Assembly (NCBI RefSeq): GCF_000716435.1
Contig: NZ_JNWO01000009.1
Span: forward strand, 62,001-126,000
Reading direction: 5' to 3'
Source: Streptomyces xylophagus
GTDB taxonomy: Bacteria; Actinomycetota; Actinomycetes; Streptomycetales; Streptomycetaceae
Length of the DNA: 64,000 nucleotides
Positions 25,625 through 35,700 of this stretch are shown here, piece by piece. The notes below the pieces were generated by a model. That model worked only from the letters and a program-made list of their open reading frames with translations, did no database searches and was not told the DNA's origin. A program made the position numbers and the translations under genes. Within the stretch, counting starts at the first letter, position 1, and each line of letters starts with the position of its first letter.

Positions 25625-26485
25625 GTGACAGAGACCGAGACACAGGCCCTCCTCGCCGCCTACGACGACCAGATGCGCGGCGCCCCTCCCACCCCTCCCG
25701 CCGGGGTGACGTACGAGAAGGACGGGCCGCTGTTGCGGATCGTCGGACAGTTCCGGGGGTTCGTGAGCGGACCGCGTGACCTGGGGATACGCGGGCCGGA
25801 ACTGGACAAGCTGATCGGCCGCCAAAGGGACTTCTTCGCGGCGCGCGGGGAGGGCATGGAGTGGAAGACGCGCGCCCATGACGAACCCGCCGACCTCATC
25901 GACCGGCTGCGCGCGGCGGGCTTCGTGCCCGAGGACCAGGAGACGGTGCTGATCGGGCGGCCCGAGGAGATGGCCGTACGTGAGCCCGTGCTGCCGGACG
26001 GAGTCACGGTGCGCCGCGTTGTCGACGACGCCGACATGCACCGGATCGCGGCCATGGAGTCGGCCGTCTGGGGGCAGGACTGGAGCTGGCTCGCCGACGA
26101 CCTGACCGGCCGCGTCGCCTCCGCGCCGGACGAGATCGCGATCTACGTCGCCGAGGCCGGCGGCGAGGTGGTGTCCGCAGCCTGGCTGGTCTTCCGGCCG
26201 GGGACGGAGTTCGCCAGCCTGTGGGGCGGCTCGACGGTCACCGAGTGGCGAGGCAAAGGCATCTACCGCGCCCTCGTAGCCACCCGAGCCGCTCTCGCCA
26301 CCGCCCGCGGAGTCCCGTACCTGCACGTGGACGCCTCGGACGACAGCGCACCGATCCTCTGCAGGCTGGGATTCCGGGCGGTCACGACGACCACGCCGTA
26401 CGTGTGGTCACCGGACCGACCGGATCAAACCGATCAGCCGGATCAGCCGGATCAGCCGGATCAGGAGACCGTGCGCCCCAAGTAG
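25625..26485 (+). CDS. GNAT-family acetyltransferase with PDQ-repeat tail
   Basis: A 286-residue protein. The C-terminal half has a GNAT fold: SLWGGSTVTEWRGKGIYR (acetyl-CoA loop) and LHVDASDDSAPILCRLGF. The N-terminal half resembles a second, degenerate GNAT copy. The last 20 residues are a short tandem, (DQP)-rich, encoded by 9-base repeats. The GTG start is at 25625. Its 3' end overlaps the convergent DinB-like gene by 25 bases. The substrate is unknown. Confidence 0.82.
   Translation: MTETETQALLAAYDDQMRGAPPTPPAGVTYEKDGPLLRIVGQFRGFVSGPRDLGIRGPELDKLIGRQRDFFAARGEGMEWKTRAHDEPADLIDRLRAAGFVPEDQETVLIGRPEEMAVREPVLPDGVTVRRVVDDADMHRIAAMESAVWGQDWSWLADDLTGRVASAPDEIAIYVAEAGGEVVSAAWLVFRPGTEFASLWGGSTVTEWRGKGIYRALVATRAALATARGVPYLHVDASDDSAPILCRLGFRAVTTTTPYVWSPDRPDQTDQPDQPDQPDQETVRPK
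26421..26465 (+). repeat. 9-bp tandem repeat at GNAT gene end
   Basis: GATCAGCCG recurs in tandem about four times with a diverged first unit, encoding DQPDQPDQ near the GNAT C-terminus. The end of the array overlaps the stop of the opposite-strand DinB-like gene. Slippage there would change both C-termini. Confidence 0.75.
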
Positions 26486-27072
26486 GCCAACAGCCGCCCG
26501 TGCGGAGCCGCCCCCGGCGCGGGCTGCACCTCCGGGCCGAAGACGCCCGGCATCCGGTACGCGTCGAAGCCGCCCATCCCCCGCATCACCGACAGCAGCT
26601 CCCCGCACAACTCCTCGTCCACCAAAGCCTGTTGGCCCGTCGCGACCGCCAGGTCCACGCCGTGGACGCAGACCTCCGTGAAGTGGATCAGCGCGGCCAT
26701 CGGGCCGGGCAGCGCGCCCAGCGAGATGTGGACGGTGGTGCCGAGGGCGCCCGGGCGGTTCCAGGCCGCGCTGTCCACCTCCGCCGCCTCGGTGTACGCA
26801 CCCTTGGGGTCGGCGCCCAGCCAGTCGGACTCGTGCTCGGCACCCGGATCGGTGCCGTTCAGTTCGGCGGCGAAGATGCGCATGCCGCCCACCGTGTGGT
26901 TCAGGAGAGTGCCGGCGTCCCACTCCGCGCACGGGGTGGGGTGCGTCCACTGGTCCCCGGCAACTCCCGCCACCACCAAGCCAGTTGCATCGATCGCCCG
27001 CTCTATCCGCCGTACCGCATTCGTATGCGTCACCCGGACCTCCCCCGTCCAAGACAGCGATCCGCTCGCCAT
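26461..27072 (-). CDS. TIGR03086/DinB-like metal-binding protein
   Basis: A 203-residue protein with the actinobacterial maleylpyruvate-isomerase/DinB-like four-helix fold. His residues expected for metal binding are in DQWTHPTPCAEWDAGTLLNHTVGG (about 43-66) and HFTEVCVHGVDLAVATG (about 129-146). These proteins bind a metal and often use small thiols; the function is unassigned. The ATG at 27072 is internal to a longer open frame (ATG 27099). Its stop overlaps the GNAT coding end by 25 bases. Confidence 0.78.
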   Translation of the reverse strand: MASGSLSWTGEVRVTHTNAVRRIERAIDATGLVVAGVAGDQWTHPTPCAEWDAGTLLNHTVGGMRIFAAELNGTDPGAEHESDWLGADPKGAYTEAAEVDSAAWNRPGALGTTVHISLGALPGPMAALIHFTEVCVHGVDLAVATGQQALVDEELCGELLSVMRGMGGFDAYRMPGVFGPEVQPAPGAAPHGRLLAYLGRTVS

Positions 27073-27174
27073 GTCATCGCTACACCCCCGCAACGGCATT
27101 CACAGCCAACTGCCGCAAAATGCAAGCAGATTCACAGCCAGCGGTCGGTCCGTACGGGGACACGGGGGGATGAA

Positions 27175-28683
27175 ATGAGCGACCCAGTGGGTGAGGGTCA
27201 GCCGCAGCGCGGGCCGCGCAGGCGCGCCGTCGTGGCCGGCGCCGCCGTGATCGCCACCGCCGCGGCGATCCCCGTCGCCCTCCACGCGGCGAAGGGCGAA
27301 AAGCACACGCCCGCGGCCCGACCCGCCACGCCCGCCCGTGACCTCAACTCCCCTTCTCCCTCCCCCACTTCGCACTCCCGCGCCCGGGGCGACAACCGGC
27401 CCAACATCCTCGTCGTCGTCACGGACGACCAGCCCAAGGACACCGACTGGGCGACCCCGCAGACCGTCGACTGGCTCGGTGACCAAGGCGTCACCTTCGA
27501 GCGGGCGCACGCCAACACCCCGCTGTGCGCGCCCTCCCGTGCCTCGATCATGTCGGGCAGGTACGCCCACAACCACGGCGTCCTGGACACCCGGCACCCG
27601 TACCACCTGGACCAACACACCACCGTGCAGCGGCAGTTGCACAACTCGGGTTACCGCACAGGCCTGTTCGGCAAGTACCTGAACTACTGGCACACCGGCG
27701 ACAACCCGCCCCACTTCGACGAGTGGCTCCTCCAGGAACCGGTGGCGTACTACAACGGGCATTACAACGACGGCGGAACCGTCCGGAACATCCCCGGTTA
27801 CAACACCACCGTCATCAAGGACCGCGCCCTCGCCTTCCTGGAGGGGTCGAGGACGGACCGGCGGCCCTGGTTCGCCTACGTCGCCACGCGCAGCGCCCAC
27901 GAGTTCAACATTCCGGAGAAGAAGTACGCCGACACCCGCGTCCCGGAGTGGACGGGGCGGCCGTCCGTCTTCGAGACCGACAAGGCCGACAAACCCGCGT
28001 TCCTGCGCAAGGCGAAGCACGGTCTGGCCGCCGGACAGGCCTTGCGCGCCCGGCAGTTGCGCACCCTGCTGTCCGTGGACGACGCGATGCGCGACTTCCG
28101 CGACAAGCTGCGGGCGCTCGGCCAGCTGGAGAACACGCTCGTGCTGTACACCAGCGATCACGGGCTGTGCTGGGGCGACCACGGCTGGCTGCGCAAGTCG
28201 GTGCCGTACCGGCCGAGTCTGGAGGTGCCGTTCCAGCTGTCCTGGCCGGCCCGGGGTCTCGACAAGGGCACCTCTGACGACCGTCTCACCGGTCACGTCG
28301 ACATCGCGCCCACCCTCCTGGACGCGGCCGGAATCACCCCGGACACCCCGCACGACGGCCACTCGCTGCTCGGCACCGGCGACCGGGACCATCTGCTCGC
28401 CGAGTGGTGGTGGAACCGGCAGGACAAGGAGCCGATCCACACCTGGGCGACGTACATCGGCAGGTCCGAGCAGTACACGGAGTACTACCGCACGCGCCTC
28501 GACAAGAACGGCCTGCCGACGGACGGCGACGGCAAGGTGCTCTTCCGTGAGTACTACGACCTGCGCGCCGATCCCTACCAGCTCACCAACAAACTGCACG
28601 AGGCAACCGCCGCGCAGGAGGCGCGACTTGGCATCCCGGCGCTGGCTAAGGGACTGAACGCGGCCAGGCGGGCGGGCAGTTAG
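27175..28683 (+). CDS. secreted sulfatase-family hydrolase
   Basis: A 502-residue protein. A Tat-like signal (RRRAVVAGAAVIATAAAIP) is followed by the sulfatase domain, starting NRPNILVVVTDDQPKD (metal-binding Asp pair) with CAPSRASIMSG. Cys118 in C-x-P-S-R is the residue that becomes formylglycine, provided a generating enzyme is present elsewhere. The C-terminal part has DHGLCWGDHGWL and a sulfatase-type tail. It hydrolyses a sulfate ester outside the membrane; the substrate is unknown. It overlaps the convergent rhomboid-like gene by four bases. Confidence 0.9.
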   Translation: MSDPVGEGQPQRGPRRRAVVAGAAVIATAAAIPVALHAAKGEKHTPAARPATPARDLNSPSPSPTSHSRARGDNRPNILVVVTDDQPKDTDWATPQTVDWLGDQGVTFERAHANTPLCAPSRASIMSGRYAHNHGVLDTRHPYHLDQHTTVQRQLHNSGYRTGLFGKYLNYWHTGDNPPHFDEWLLQEPVAYYNGHYNDGGTVRNIPGYNTTVIKDRALAFLEGSRTDRRPWFAYVATRSAHEFNIPEKKYADTRVPEWTGRPSVFETDKADKPAFLRKAKHGLAAGQALRARQLRTLLSVDDAMRDFRDKLRALGQLENTLVLYTSDHGLCWGDHGWLRKSVPYRPSLEVPFQLSWPARGLDKGTSDDRLTGHVDIAPTLLDAAGITPDTPHDGHSLLGTGDRDHLLAEWWWNRQDKEPIHTWATYIGRSEQYTEYYRTRLDKNGLPTDGDGKVLFREYYDLRADPYQLTNKLHEATAAQEARLGIPALAKGLNAARRAGS

Positions 28684-29642
28684 ACCCGAGCCGCCTCAAC
28701 CGAAGCCACCTCAACCGGAGCCGCCTCGACCCGAGTCACCCGAGCCACCACCCGCTCGGCCCGCGCGGCCCGCTGCCAGCGCCGTATCAAGGGCCAGGTC
28801 GCGACGCCTATCGTGAGCGAGATCAGATGGCCCCAGTTCGTCATGGGGTCGGTGAACTCGATCAGGTCCTCGACCAGCGACCAGCCGAACAGGCCGATCA
28901 GCGGCAGGCCCAGCCACGGCCGCAGCAGACCGGCCAGCGCTCCTATGCTCGTCGCGACGCCGAAGCTGATGCCGTAGTCGAGGCGGTGCAGCGAGCTGTT
29001 GGGCAGATGGCCCGCCAACACGGCGATTCCCACGGTCCCTTCGGTCGCGAGCGTGGCCAGGATGTGCCCGGACAGGAACACCCCGGCGGCCCGCACCCCG
29101 CCGATCCGCCGTTCCAGCGCGGTCAGTACGAGCAGGAAGAGGAACGCGTACGGCGACATCATCCCGCCGACGATCCACAGCGCACTGGAGATCAGCACGA
29201 GGAACGGGTCGCGCACGAGGTGGGCCACATCGGTGCTGGAGGCCTGGTGCAGTTCGTTCACGAGGGTCGGATCGGCGTACTGCGCCACGAGGGAGGTGAC
29301 GAGGAGCAGCAGCGCGTAGCCGAAGGTGAACGGCGTCCCGGTGGGCGTGGGCAGCAGCCGCCAGGGGTGGAGGCGGCGGAGCGCCACCAGGAGTCGCGAC
29401 TCCCGGGGAAGAGCAGGGGTGGACGCCGACACGGACACGGCCGCCGGGCCGGGGAGCGCGAGGACCAACTCCCCTTCCGTCACCGCGACTTCCCGCTGTC
29501 TCGGCATCGCGTCCAGCAGGCCGGGGTCCAGAGCCGAATCCGGCCCGGAATCATCGGCCGAGGGCGCGCCCGGGGGCGTGGCGGAGGCCTTTGTGTCGGC
29601 CGTCGCGGTCCGTTCCACTCTGAGGCGCCCCTTCCGTTTCAC
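28680..29642 (-). CDS. rhomboid-like membrane protein
   Basis: A 320-residue protein. The long cytoplasmic N-terminus (about 1-100) is disordered, then about six hydrophobic segments follow (about 103-285). DYGISFGVATS carries Ser226 in a GxSx context and NWGHLISLTIG carries His272, consistent with a rhomboid-like Ser/His dyad, although not the canonical GxSG. The C-terminus repeats EAAPVEVASVEAA. It may be an intramembrane protease or an inactive relative. It overlaps the sulfatase gene by four bases. Confidence 0.7.
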   Translation of the reverse strand: MKRKGRLRVERTATADTKASATPPGAPSADDSGPDSALDPGLLDAMPRQREVAVTEGELVLALPGPAAVSVSASTPALPRESRLLVALRRLHPWRLLPTPTGTPFTFGYALLLLVTSLVAQYADPTLVNELHQASSTDVAHLVRDPFLVLISSALWIVGGMMSPYAFLFLLVLTALERRIGGVRAAGVFLSGHILATLATEGTVGIAVLAGHLPNSSLHRLDYGISFGVATSIGALAGLLRPWLGLPLIGLFGWSLVEDLIEFTDPMTNWGHLISLTIGVATWPLIRRWQRAARAERVVARVTRVEAAPVEVASVEAARV

Positions 29643-29811
29643 CCCACCCTTCGCCGTCCGACGTGCCGCTGTCTATGACCGACGCCACGCGAGAGCCGAT
29701 TCACAGCAACCCCAGAGCTTTCTCACGCGTCCGCGGGTAGCTTGCACCCGGACGGGTCCACCCGGGGTTAATTCGGCTGCCCTTTCCGGTGAAACTGCCA
29801 GGATGGATCGC

Positions 29812-30489
29812 ATGACCACCGCGTACGACACTCCCGTTGTCCTGGACCGTCGCGAGGGCCCCTACGGCGAGGTGGTGCTGCGCCGGCACGGGGAGTTGCT
29901 GCAGATCATCGCCAACGGCTGCTTCCTGATGGACACCTCGGACGGCCGCTCGGAGCGACTGCTGGTCGACGCCGCGTACGACGCGCTCGACGGGCGCCCC
30001 GAACCGGCCGTGCTGATCGGCGGGTTGGGCGTGGGGTTCTCGCTGGCGCACGCCGCGGCCGATCCCCGGTGGGGGCGGATCACGGTCGTGGAGCGGGAGC
30101 CCGCGATCGTCGAATGGCACCGCTCCGGGCCGTTGTCGGCCCTCTCCGCGGCCGCTCTCGCCGACCCGCGGACCGACATTCTGAAAACGGACCTGGTCGC
30201 ATTCGTCAATGAGACTTGCGCCACTTTCGACGCGCTCTGCCTCGACATCGACAACGGCCCCGACTGGACCGTCACCGACAGCAACGACAACCTCTACTCG
30301 CAGGCCGGACTGGCAAGCTGCGCAAGGGTGTTGAGGCCTGGCGGGGTGCTCGCCGTATGGTCTGCGCAGCCCTCTCCGGAATTTGAGCGAACCTTATGGA
30401 ATGCCGGGTTCCAACAGGTGCGTACCGAAGAGATCCCCGTTGCCCGAGGAGTTCCCGACGTCGTGCACCTCGCCGTCCGACCTGGATAG
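29812..30489 (+). CDS. spermidine synthase-like methyltransferase-fold protein
   Basis: A 225-residue protein with a Rossmann-like core: AVLIGGLGVGFSLAHAAAD (motif I), TVVEREPAIVEWHR (motif II), and DALCLDIDNGPDWTV where the family's catalytic Asp lies. It lacks the full polyamine-binding N-terminus, so its substrate may differ from putrescine. The ATG at 29812 has AGGA at 29800-29803, eight bases upstream; ATG 29803 is an alternative. A two-component pair follows after 113 bp. Confidence 0.75.
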   Translation: MTTAYDTPVVLDRREGPYGEVVLRRHGELLQIIANGCFLMDTSDGRSERLLVDAAYDALDGRPEPAVLIGGLGVGFSLAHAAADPRWGRITVVEREPAIVEWHRSGPLSALSAAALADPRTDILKTDLVAFVNETCATFDALCLDIDNGPDWTVTDSNDNLYSQAGLASCARVLRPGGVLAVWSAQPSPEFERTLWNAGFQQVRTEEIPVARGVPDVVHLAVRPG

Positions 30490-30602
30490 CAAAGGAGTTG
30501 CCGCTGCCCGTACCCTGCTTGCCTGACGCAGATCATTCAAGCGTCAAGCGCAGTCATGGGATCACCCCACTGGTTCCGGAAAGCACACTTCAGGGGCGGG
30601 CG

Positions 30603-31343
30603 ATGGAGCAGACACATACCTCCCACAACGGTACGGCCACGGCCACACCGGGCGCACAGCGCCGGGTGCTGGTGGTCGAGGACGACCCGACGATCGTCGA
30701 CGCCATCGCGGCACGTCTGCGCGCCGAGGGATTTCTCGTGCAAACCGCGGGCGACGGGCCGTCGGCCGTCGACACCGCCGAGGCCTGGCAGCCCGATCTG
30801 CTGATCCTCGACATCATGCTGCCCGGCTTCGACGGGCTGGAGGTCTGCCGCCGTGTGCAGGCCGCCCGCCCGGTGCCGGTGCTGATGCTCACCGCGCGCG
30901 ACGACGAGACCGACATGCTGGTCGGACTCGGGGTCGGCGCCGACGACTACATGACCAAGCCGTTCTCGATGCGGGAGCTGGCGGCGCGGGTCCATGTCCT
31001 GCTGCGCCGCATGGAGCGTGCCGTGGTGGCCGCGTCCACCCCGCGCTCGGGCATCCTGCGGCTCGGCGAGCTGGAGATCGACCACGCACAGCGCCGGGTA
31101 CGGGTGCGCAGCGAGGACGTGCACCTCACGCCCACCGAGTTCGACCTGCTGGTCTGTCTGGCGAACACCCCGCGTGCCGTGCTCTCGCGCGAGCAGCTGC
31201 TCGCGGAGGTGTGGGACTGGGCGGACGCCTCCGGGACCCGTACCGTCGACAGCCACATCAAGGCGCTGCGCCGGAAGATCGGCGCCGAGCGGATCCGCAC
31301 GGTCCACGGCGTCGGCTACGCACTGGAGACACCCACGCCATGA
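30603..31343 (+). CDS. OmpR/PhoB-type response regulator
   Basis: A 246-residue regulator. The receiver has VVEDDPT and phospho-acceptor Asp70 (LLILDIMLPG), with the Lys near KPFSMRELAAR. The winged-helix effector spans about 145-240, with LTPTEFDLLVCLA and SHIKALRRKIG. It overlaps the cognate kinase by four bases (ATGA), so the pair is coexpressed. Targets are unknown. From memory, its position matches the SCO5282/5283 pair next to kgd. Confidence 0.95.
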   Translation: MEQTHTSHNGTATATPGAQRRVLVVEDDPTIVDAIAARLRAEGFLVQTAGDGPSAVDTAEAWQPDLLILDIMLPGFDGLEVCRRVQAARPVPVLMLTARDDETDMLVGLGVGADDYMTKPFSMRELAARVHVLLRRMERAVVAASTPRSGILRLGELEIDHAQRRVRVRSEDVHLTPTEFDLLVCLANTPRAVLSREQLLAEVWDWADASGTRTVDSHIKALRRKIGAERIRTVHGVGYALETPTP

Positions 31344-32446
31344 ACGAAGGGCCGACGTCACGGAGGAGCCCCGGGGAACCCTGGGGCGGCGTACGCCCGT
31401 TCTCGATCAAGACCAAGCTGGGCGCGCTCGTCGTCATCTCGGTGCTCATCACCACCGGGCTGATGATGATCGCCATGCGCACGGCGACGGAGCTGCGCTT
31501 CATCACGGTCTTCTCGATGATCGCCACACTGCTGATAACGCAGTTCGTGGCCCATTCGCTCACCGCGCCGCTGGACGAGATGAACACGGTGGCCCGGTCC
31601 ATCTCGCGCGGCGACTACACGCGCCGGGTGCGCGAGAACCGCCGTGACGAACTGGGCGACCTGGCCGAGACGATCAACGTCATGGCCGACGAGTTGGAGG
31701 CCCAGGAGCGCCAGCGCAAGGAACTCGTCGCGAACGTCTCGCACGAGCTGCGCACCCCCATCGCGGGCCTGCGCGCCGTACTGGAGAACGTCGTCGACGG
31801 CGTCTCGGCCGCCGATCCGGAGACCATGCGCACGGCGCTGAAGCAGACCGAGCGTCTCGGGCGCCTCGTCGAGACGCTGCTGGACCTCTCCCGCCTGGAC
31901 AACGGCGTCGTACCGCTGAAGACCCGCCGCTTCGAGGTGTGGCCGTATCTCTCGGGCGTGCTCAAGGAGGCCAACATGGTCGCCTCCGCGCGCGGGGGCA
32001 TCGCGTCGGGCTCGGGGAGTCACACGCGGACGGACGTCCATCTGCACCTGGACGTGTCCCCGCCGGAGCTGACCGCGCTCGCGGACCCGGAGCGCATCCA
32101 CCAGGTCGTCGCCAACCTGATCGACAACGCGGTCAAGCACAGTCCCGCGCACGGCCGGGTGACGGTCAAGGCGCGGCGCGGCTCGCTGCCCCAGTCGCTG
32201 GAGCTGGAGGTCCTGGACGAGGGGCCCGGCATCCCGAAGGCGGAGTGGGCGCACATCTTCGAGCGGTTCAACCGGGGAGCGGTGAGCTCGCCGCACGGAC
32301 CCGGCAGCGACGGCGGTACGGGCCTCGGCCTGGCGATCGCCCGCTGGGCGGTGGATCTGCACGGCGGCCGGATCGGTGTGGCCGAATCCGACCGTGGCTG
32401 CAGGATTATCGTCACCCTTCCGGGACTGTCATCCGTGCCAAGTTGA
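31340..32446 (+). CDS. sensor histidine kinase, partner of upstream regulator
   Basis: A 368-residue kinase with two close membrane segments (about 28-46 and 55-71) and almost no sensor loop between, then HAMP (about 72-125), H-box VSHELRTPIAG with His135, N-box LIDNAVKHSPA, G1 DEGPGI and G2 GGTGLGLAIARW. The small extracellular part suggests sensing at the membrane or by the HAMP region. The ATG overlaps the regulator stop. Confidence 0.95.
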   Translation: MNEGPTSRRSPGEPWGGVRPFSIKTKLGALVVISVLITTGLMMIAMRTATELRFITVFSMIATLLITQFVAHSLTAPLDEMNTVARSISRGDYTRRVRENRRDELGDLAETINVMADELEAQERQRKELVANVSHELRTPIAGLRAVLENVVDGVSAADPETMRTALKQTERLGRLVETLLDLSRLDNGVVPLKTRRFEVWPYLSGVLKEANMVASARGGIASGSGSHTRTDVHLHLDVSPPELTALADPERIHQVVANLIDNAVKHSPAHGRVTVKARRGSLPQSLELEVLDEGPGIPKAEWAHIFERFNRGAVSSPHGPGSDGGTGLGLAIARWAVDLHGGRIGVAESDRGCRIIVTLPGLSSVPS

Positions 32447-32727
32447 CGTAAAGTTCGACCCGGAGCCACAAGATCCACGGCGGTCCGCGCTGACGGACAC
32501 GTGTGATCAGGCACAGGCCCGCGCCGTTCGTGCGCCCGGCCGGCGTCAACTCACCTCATCCGTAGCGGAACCACGCTTGTTTCCCGCCATTTCAGCCCTC
32601 GAAACACACTTTCCGGTGTGACTTACACGACGATGGACCGGCCCGACCTGACCTTGGCGGTCATGGGGGCGTAGCCTTAATTCCCGCTGTCCATCACCTT
32701 GTGAAGCGGAAGAGGGCGGTTGCCGCC

Positions 32728-35700
32728 GTGTCGTCACAGTCCCCCAGTAACTCGACCATCTCGACCGAGTCCGACCAAGCCGCGGGTAAGAATCCCGCGG
32801 CGGCGTTCGGTCCCAACGAGTGGCTCGTCGACGAGATCTATCAGCAGTACCTCCAGGATCCGAACTCGGTAGACCGAGCCTGGTGGGACTTCTTCGCCGA
32901 CTACAAGCCGGGCGCGGCCTCCGCCCCGACCTCGACCTCGGCGGGTACTGCGGCCGCGGGGGCCGCAGGAACCACCACCCCTGCTCCGGCCCCGGCCGCA
33001 CCCGTAGCCCCGGCTCCGGCTGCTCCTGTCGCGCCCCCGGCTCCGGCGGTCCCCGCGCCGGCGCCCGCAGCCGCCGCTCCGGCGCCGGTGAAGGCCGTAG
33101 CCCCCGCTCCGGCCCCCGCCAAGCCCGCCGCGGTCGCGAAGCCCAAGGCCGAGCCCGCGACGGAGGCCCTTGGCGGTCCCGAGTACGTGACGCTGCGCGG
33201 CCCCGCCGCCGCAGTCGCGAAGAACATGAACGCCTCGATCGAGGTGCCCACGGCCACGTCCGTGCGCGCGGTCCCGGTCAAGCTGCTCTTCGACAACCGC
33301 ATCGTCATCAACAACCACCTGAAGCGCGCCCGGGGCGGGAAGATCTCCTTCACCCACCTCATCGGCTACGCGATGGTGCAGGCCATCAAGGCCATGCCGT
33401 CGATGAACTACTCCTTCCAGGAGAAGGACGGCAAGCCGACCCTGGTCAAGCCGGAGCACGTCAACTTCGGTCTCGCCATCGACCTGGTGAAGCCCAACGG
33501 CGACCGCCAGCTCGTCGTCGCCGGCATCAAGAAGGCCGAGACGCTGAACTTCTTCGAGTTCTGGCAGGCCTACGAGGACATCGTCCGCCGCGCCCGCGAC
33601 GGCAAGCTGACGATGGACGACTTCACCGGCGTCACGGTCTCCCTGACCAACCCCGGCGGCCTCGGCACCGTCCACTCGGTCCCCCGCCTGATGCCCGGTC
33701 AGTCGGTCATCATGGGCGTCGGCTCCATGGACTACCCCGCGGAGTTCCAGGGCACCAGCCAGGACACCCTGAACAAGCTCGGCATCTCGAAGGTCATGAC
33801 GCTCACGTCGACCTACGACCACCGGGTCATCCAGGGCGCCGCCTCCGGCGAGTTCCTGCGGATCGTCGCCAACCTCCTGCTCGGCGAGAGCGGCTTCTAC
33901 GACGAGATCTTCGAGGCGCTGCGCATCCCCTACGAGCCGGTCCGCTGGCTCAAGGACATCGACGCGTCGCACGACAACGACGTGACGAAGGCCGCCCGCG
34001 TCTTCGAGCTCATCCACTCCTACCGGGTCCGCGGCCACGTCATGGCCGACACCGACCCGCTGGAGTACCGCCAGCGCAAGCACCCCGACCTGGACATCAC
34101 CGAGCACGGCCTCACCCTGTGGGACCTGGAGCGGGAGTTCGCGGTCGGCGGCTTCGCCGGCAAGTCCCTGATGAAGCTGCGCGACATCCTGGGCGTGCTG
34201 CGCGACTCGTACTGCCGCACCACGGGCATCGAGTTCATGCACATCCAGGACCCGAAGCAGCGCAAGTGGATCCAGGACCGCATCGAGCGCTCGCACTCCA
34301 AGCCGGAGCGCGAGGAGCAACTGCGCATCCTGCGCCGCCTGAACGCGGCGGAGGCCTTCGAGACCTTCCTGCAGACGAAGTACGTAGGCCAGAAGCGCTT
34401 CTCTCTTGAGGGCGGCGAGTCGGTCATCCCGCTCCTCGACGCGGTCATCGACAGCGCGGCCGAGTCGCGCCTCGACGAGGTCGTCATCGGCATGGCCCAC
34501 CGCGGCCGCCTGAACGTCCTGGCCAACATCGTCGGCAAGTCGTACGCCCAGATCTTCCGGGAGTTCGAGGGCAACCTCGACCCGAAGTCGATGCACGGCT
34601 CCGGCGACGTGAAGTACCACCTGGGCGCCAAGGGCACGTTCACCGGCCTGGACGGCGAGCAGATCAAGGTCACCCTCGCGGCGAACCCGTCCCACCTGGA
34701 GACGGTCGACCCGATCATCGAGGGCATCGTCCGCGCCCGCCAGGACATCATCAACAAGGGCGGCACGGACTTCACGGTCCTGCCGCTCGCCCTGCACGGT
34801 GACGCGGCCTTCGCGGGCCAGGGCGTGGTGGCCGAGACGCTCAACATGTCTCAGCTGCGCGGCTACCGCACCGGCGGCACGATCCACATCGTCATCAACA
34901 ACCAGGTCGGCTTCACGGCGGCTCCCGAGTCGTCGCGTTCCTCGATGTACGCCACGGACGTGGCCCGCATGATCGAGGCCCCGATCTTCCACGTGAACGG
35001 CGACGACCCGGAGGCAGTGGTCCGCGTCGCGCGGCTCGCCTTCGAGTTCCGCCAGGCGTTCAACAAGGACGTGGTGATCGACCTCATCTGCTACCGCCGC
35101 CGCGGTCACAACGAGTCGGACAACCCGGCCTTCACCCAGCCCTTGATGTACGACCTGATCGACAAGAAGCGCTCGGTGCGCAAGCTGTACACCGAGTCCC
35201 TCATCGGTCGCGGTGACATCACCCTCGAGGAGGCCGAGCAGGCCCTCCAGGACTACCAGGGCCAGCTGGAGAAGGTCTTCACGGAGGTCCGCGAGGCGAC
35301 GGCCCAGCCCGGCGCCGCCCCGATGTCGGACCCGCAGGCCGAGTTCCCCGTCGCGGTCTCCACCGCGATCTCCACGGAGGTCGTCAAGCGGATCGCCGAG
35401 TCCCAGGTCAACATCCCGGACAGCTTCCACGTCCACCCGCGTCTGCTGCCCCAGCTGCAGCGCCGGGCGACGATGGTCGAGGACGGCACGATCGACTGGG
35501 GCATGGGCGAGACGCTCGCGATCGGTTCGCTGCTGCTCGAAGGCACGCCTGTCAGGTTGTCGGGCCAGGACTCCCGCCGAGGCACGTTCGGCCAGCGTCA
35601 CGCGGTCCTCATCGACCGTCGGACGGGCGAGGACTACACCCCGCTCCAGTACCTCTCCGAGGACCAGGCGCGCTACAACGTCTACGACTCCCTCCTCTCC

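Noticed and set aside
27100..28599. A 499-codon minus-strand frame opposite the sulfatase
   Set aside because: It repeats Val/Gly/Arg patterns from the opposite strand and lacks a supported start.
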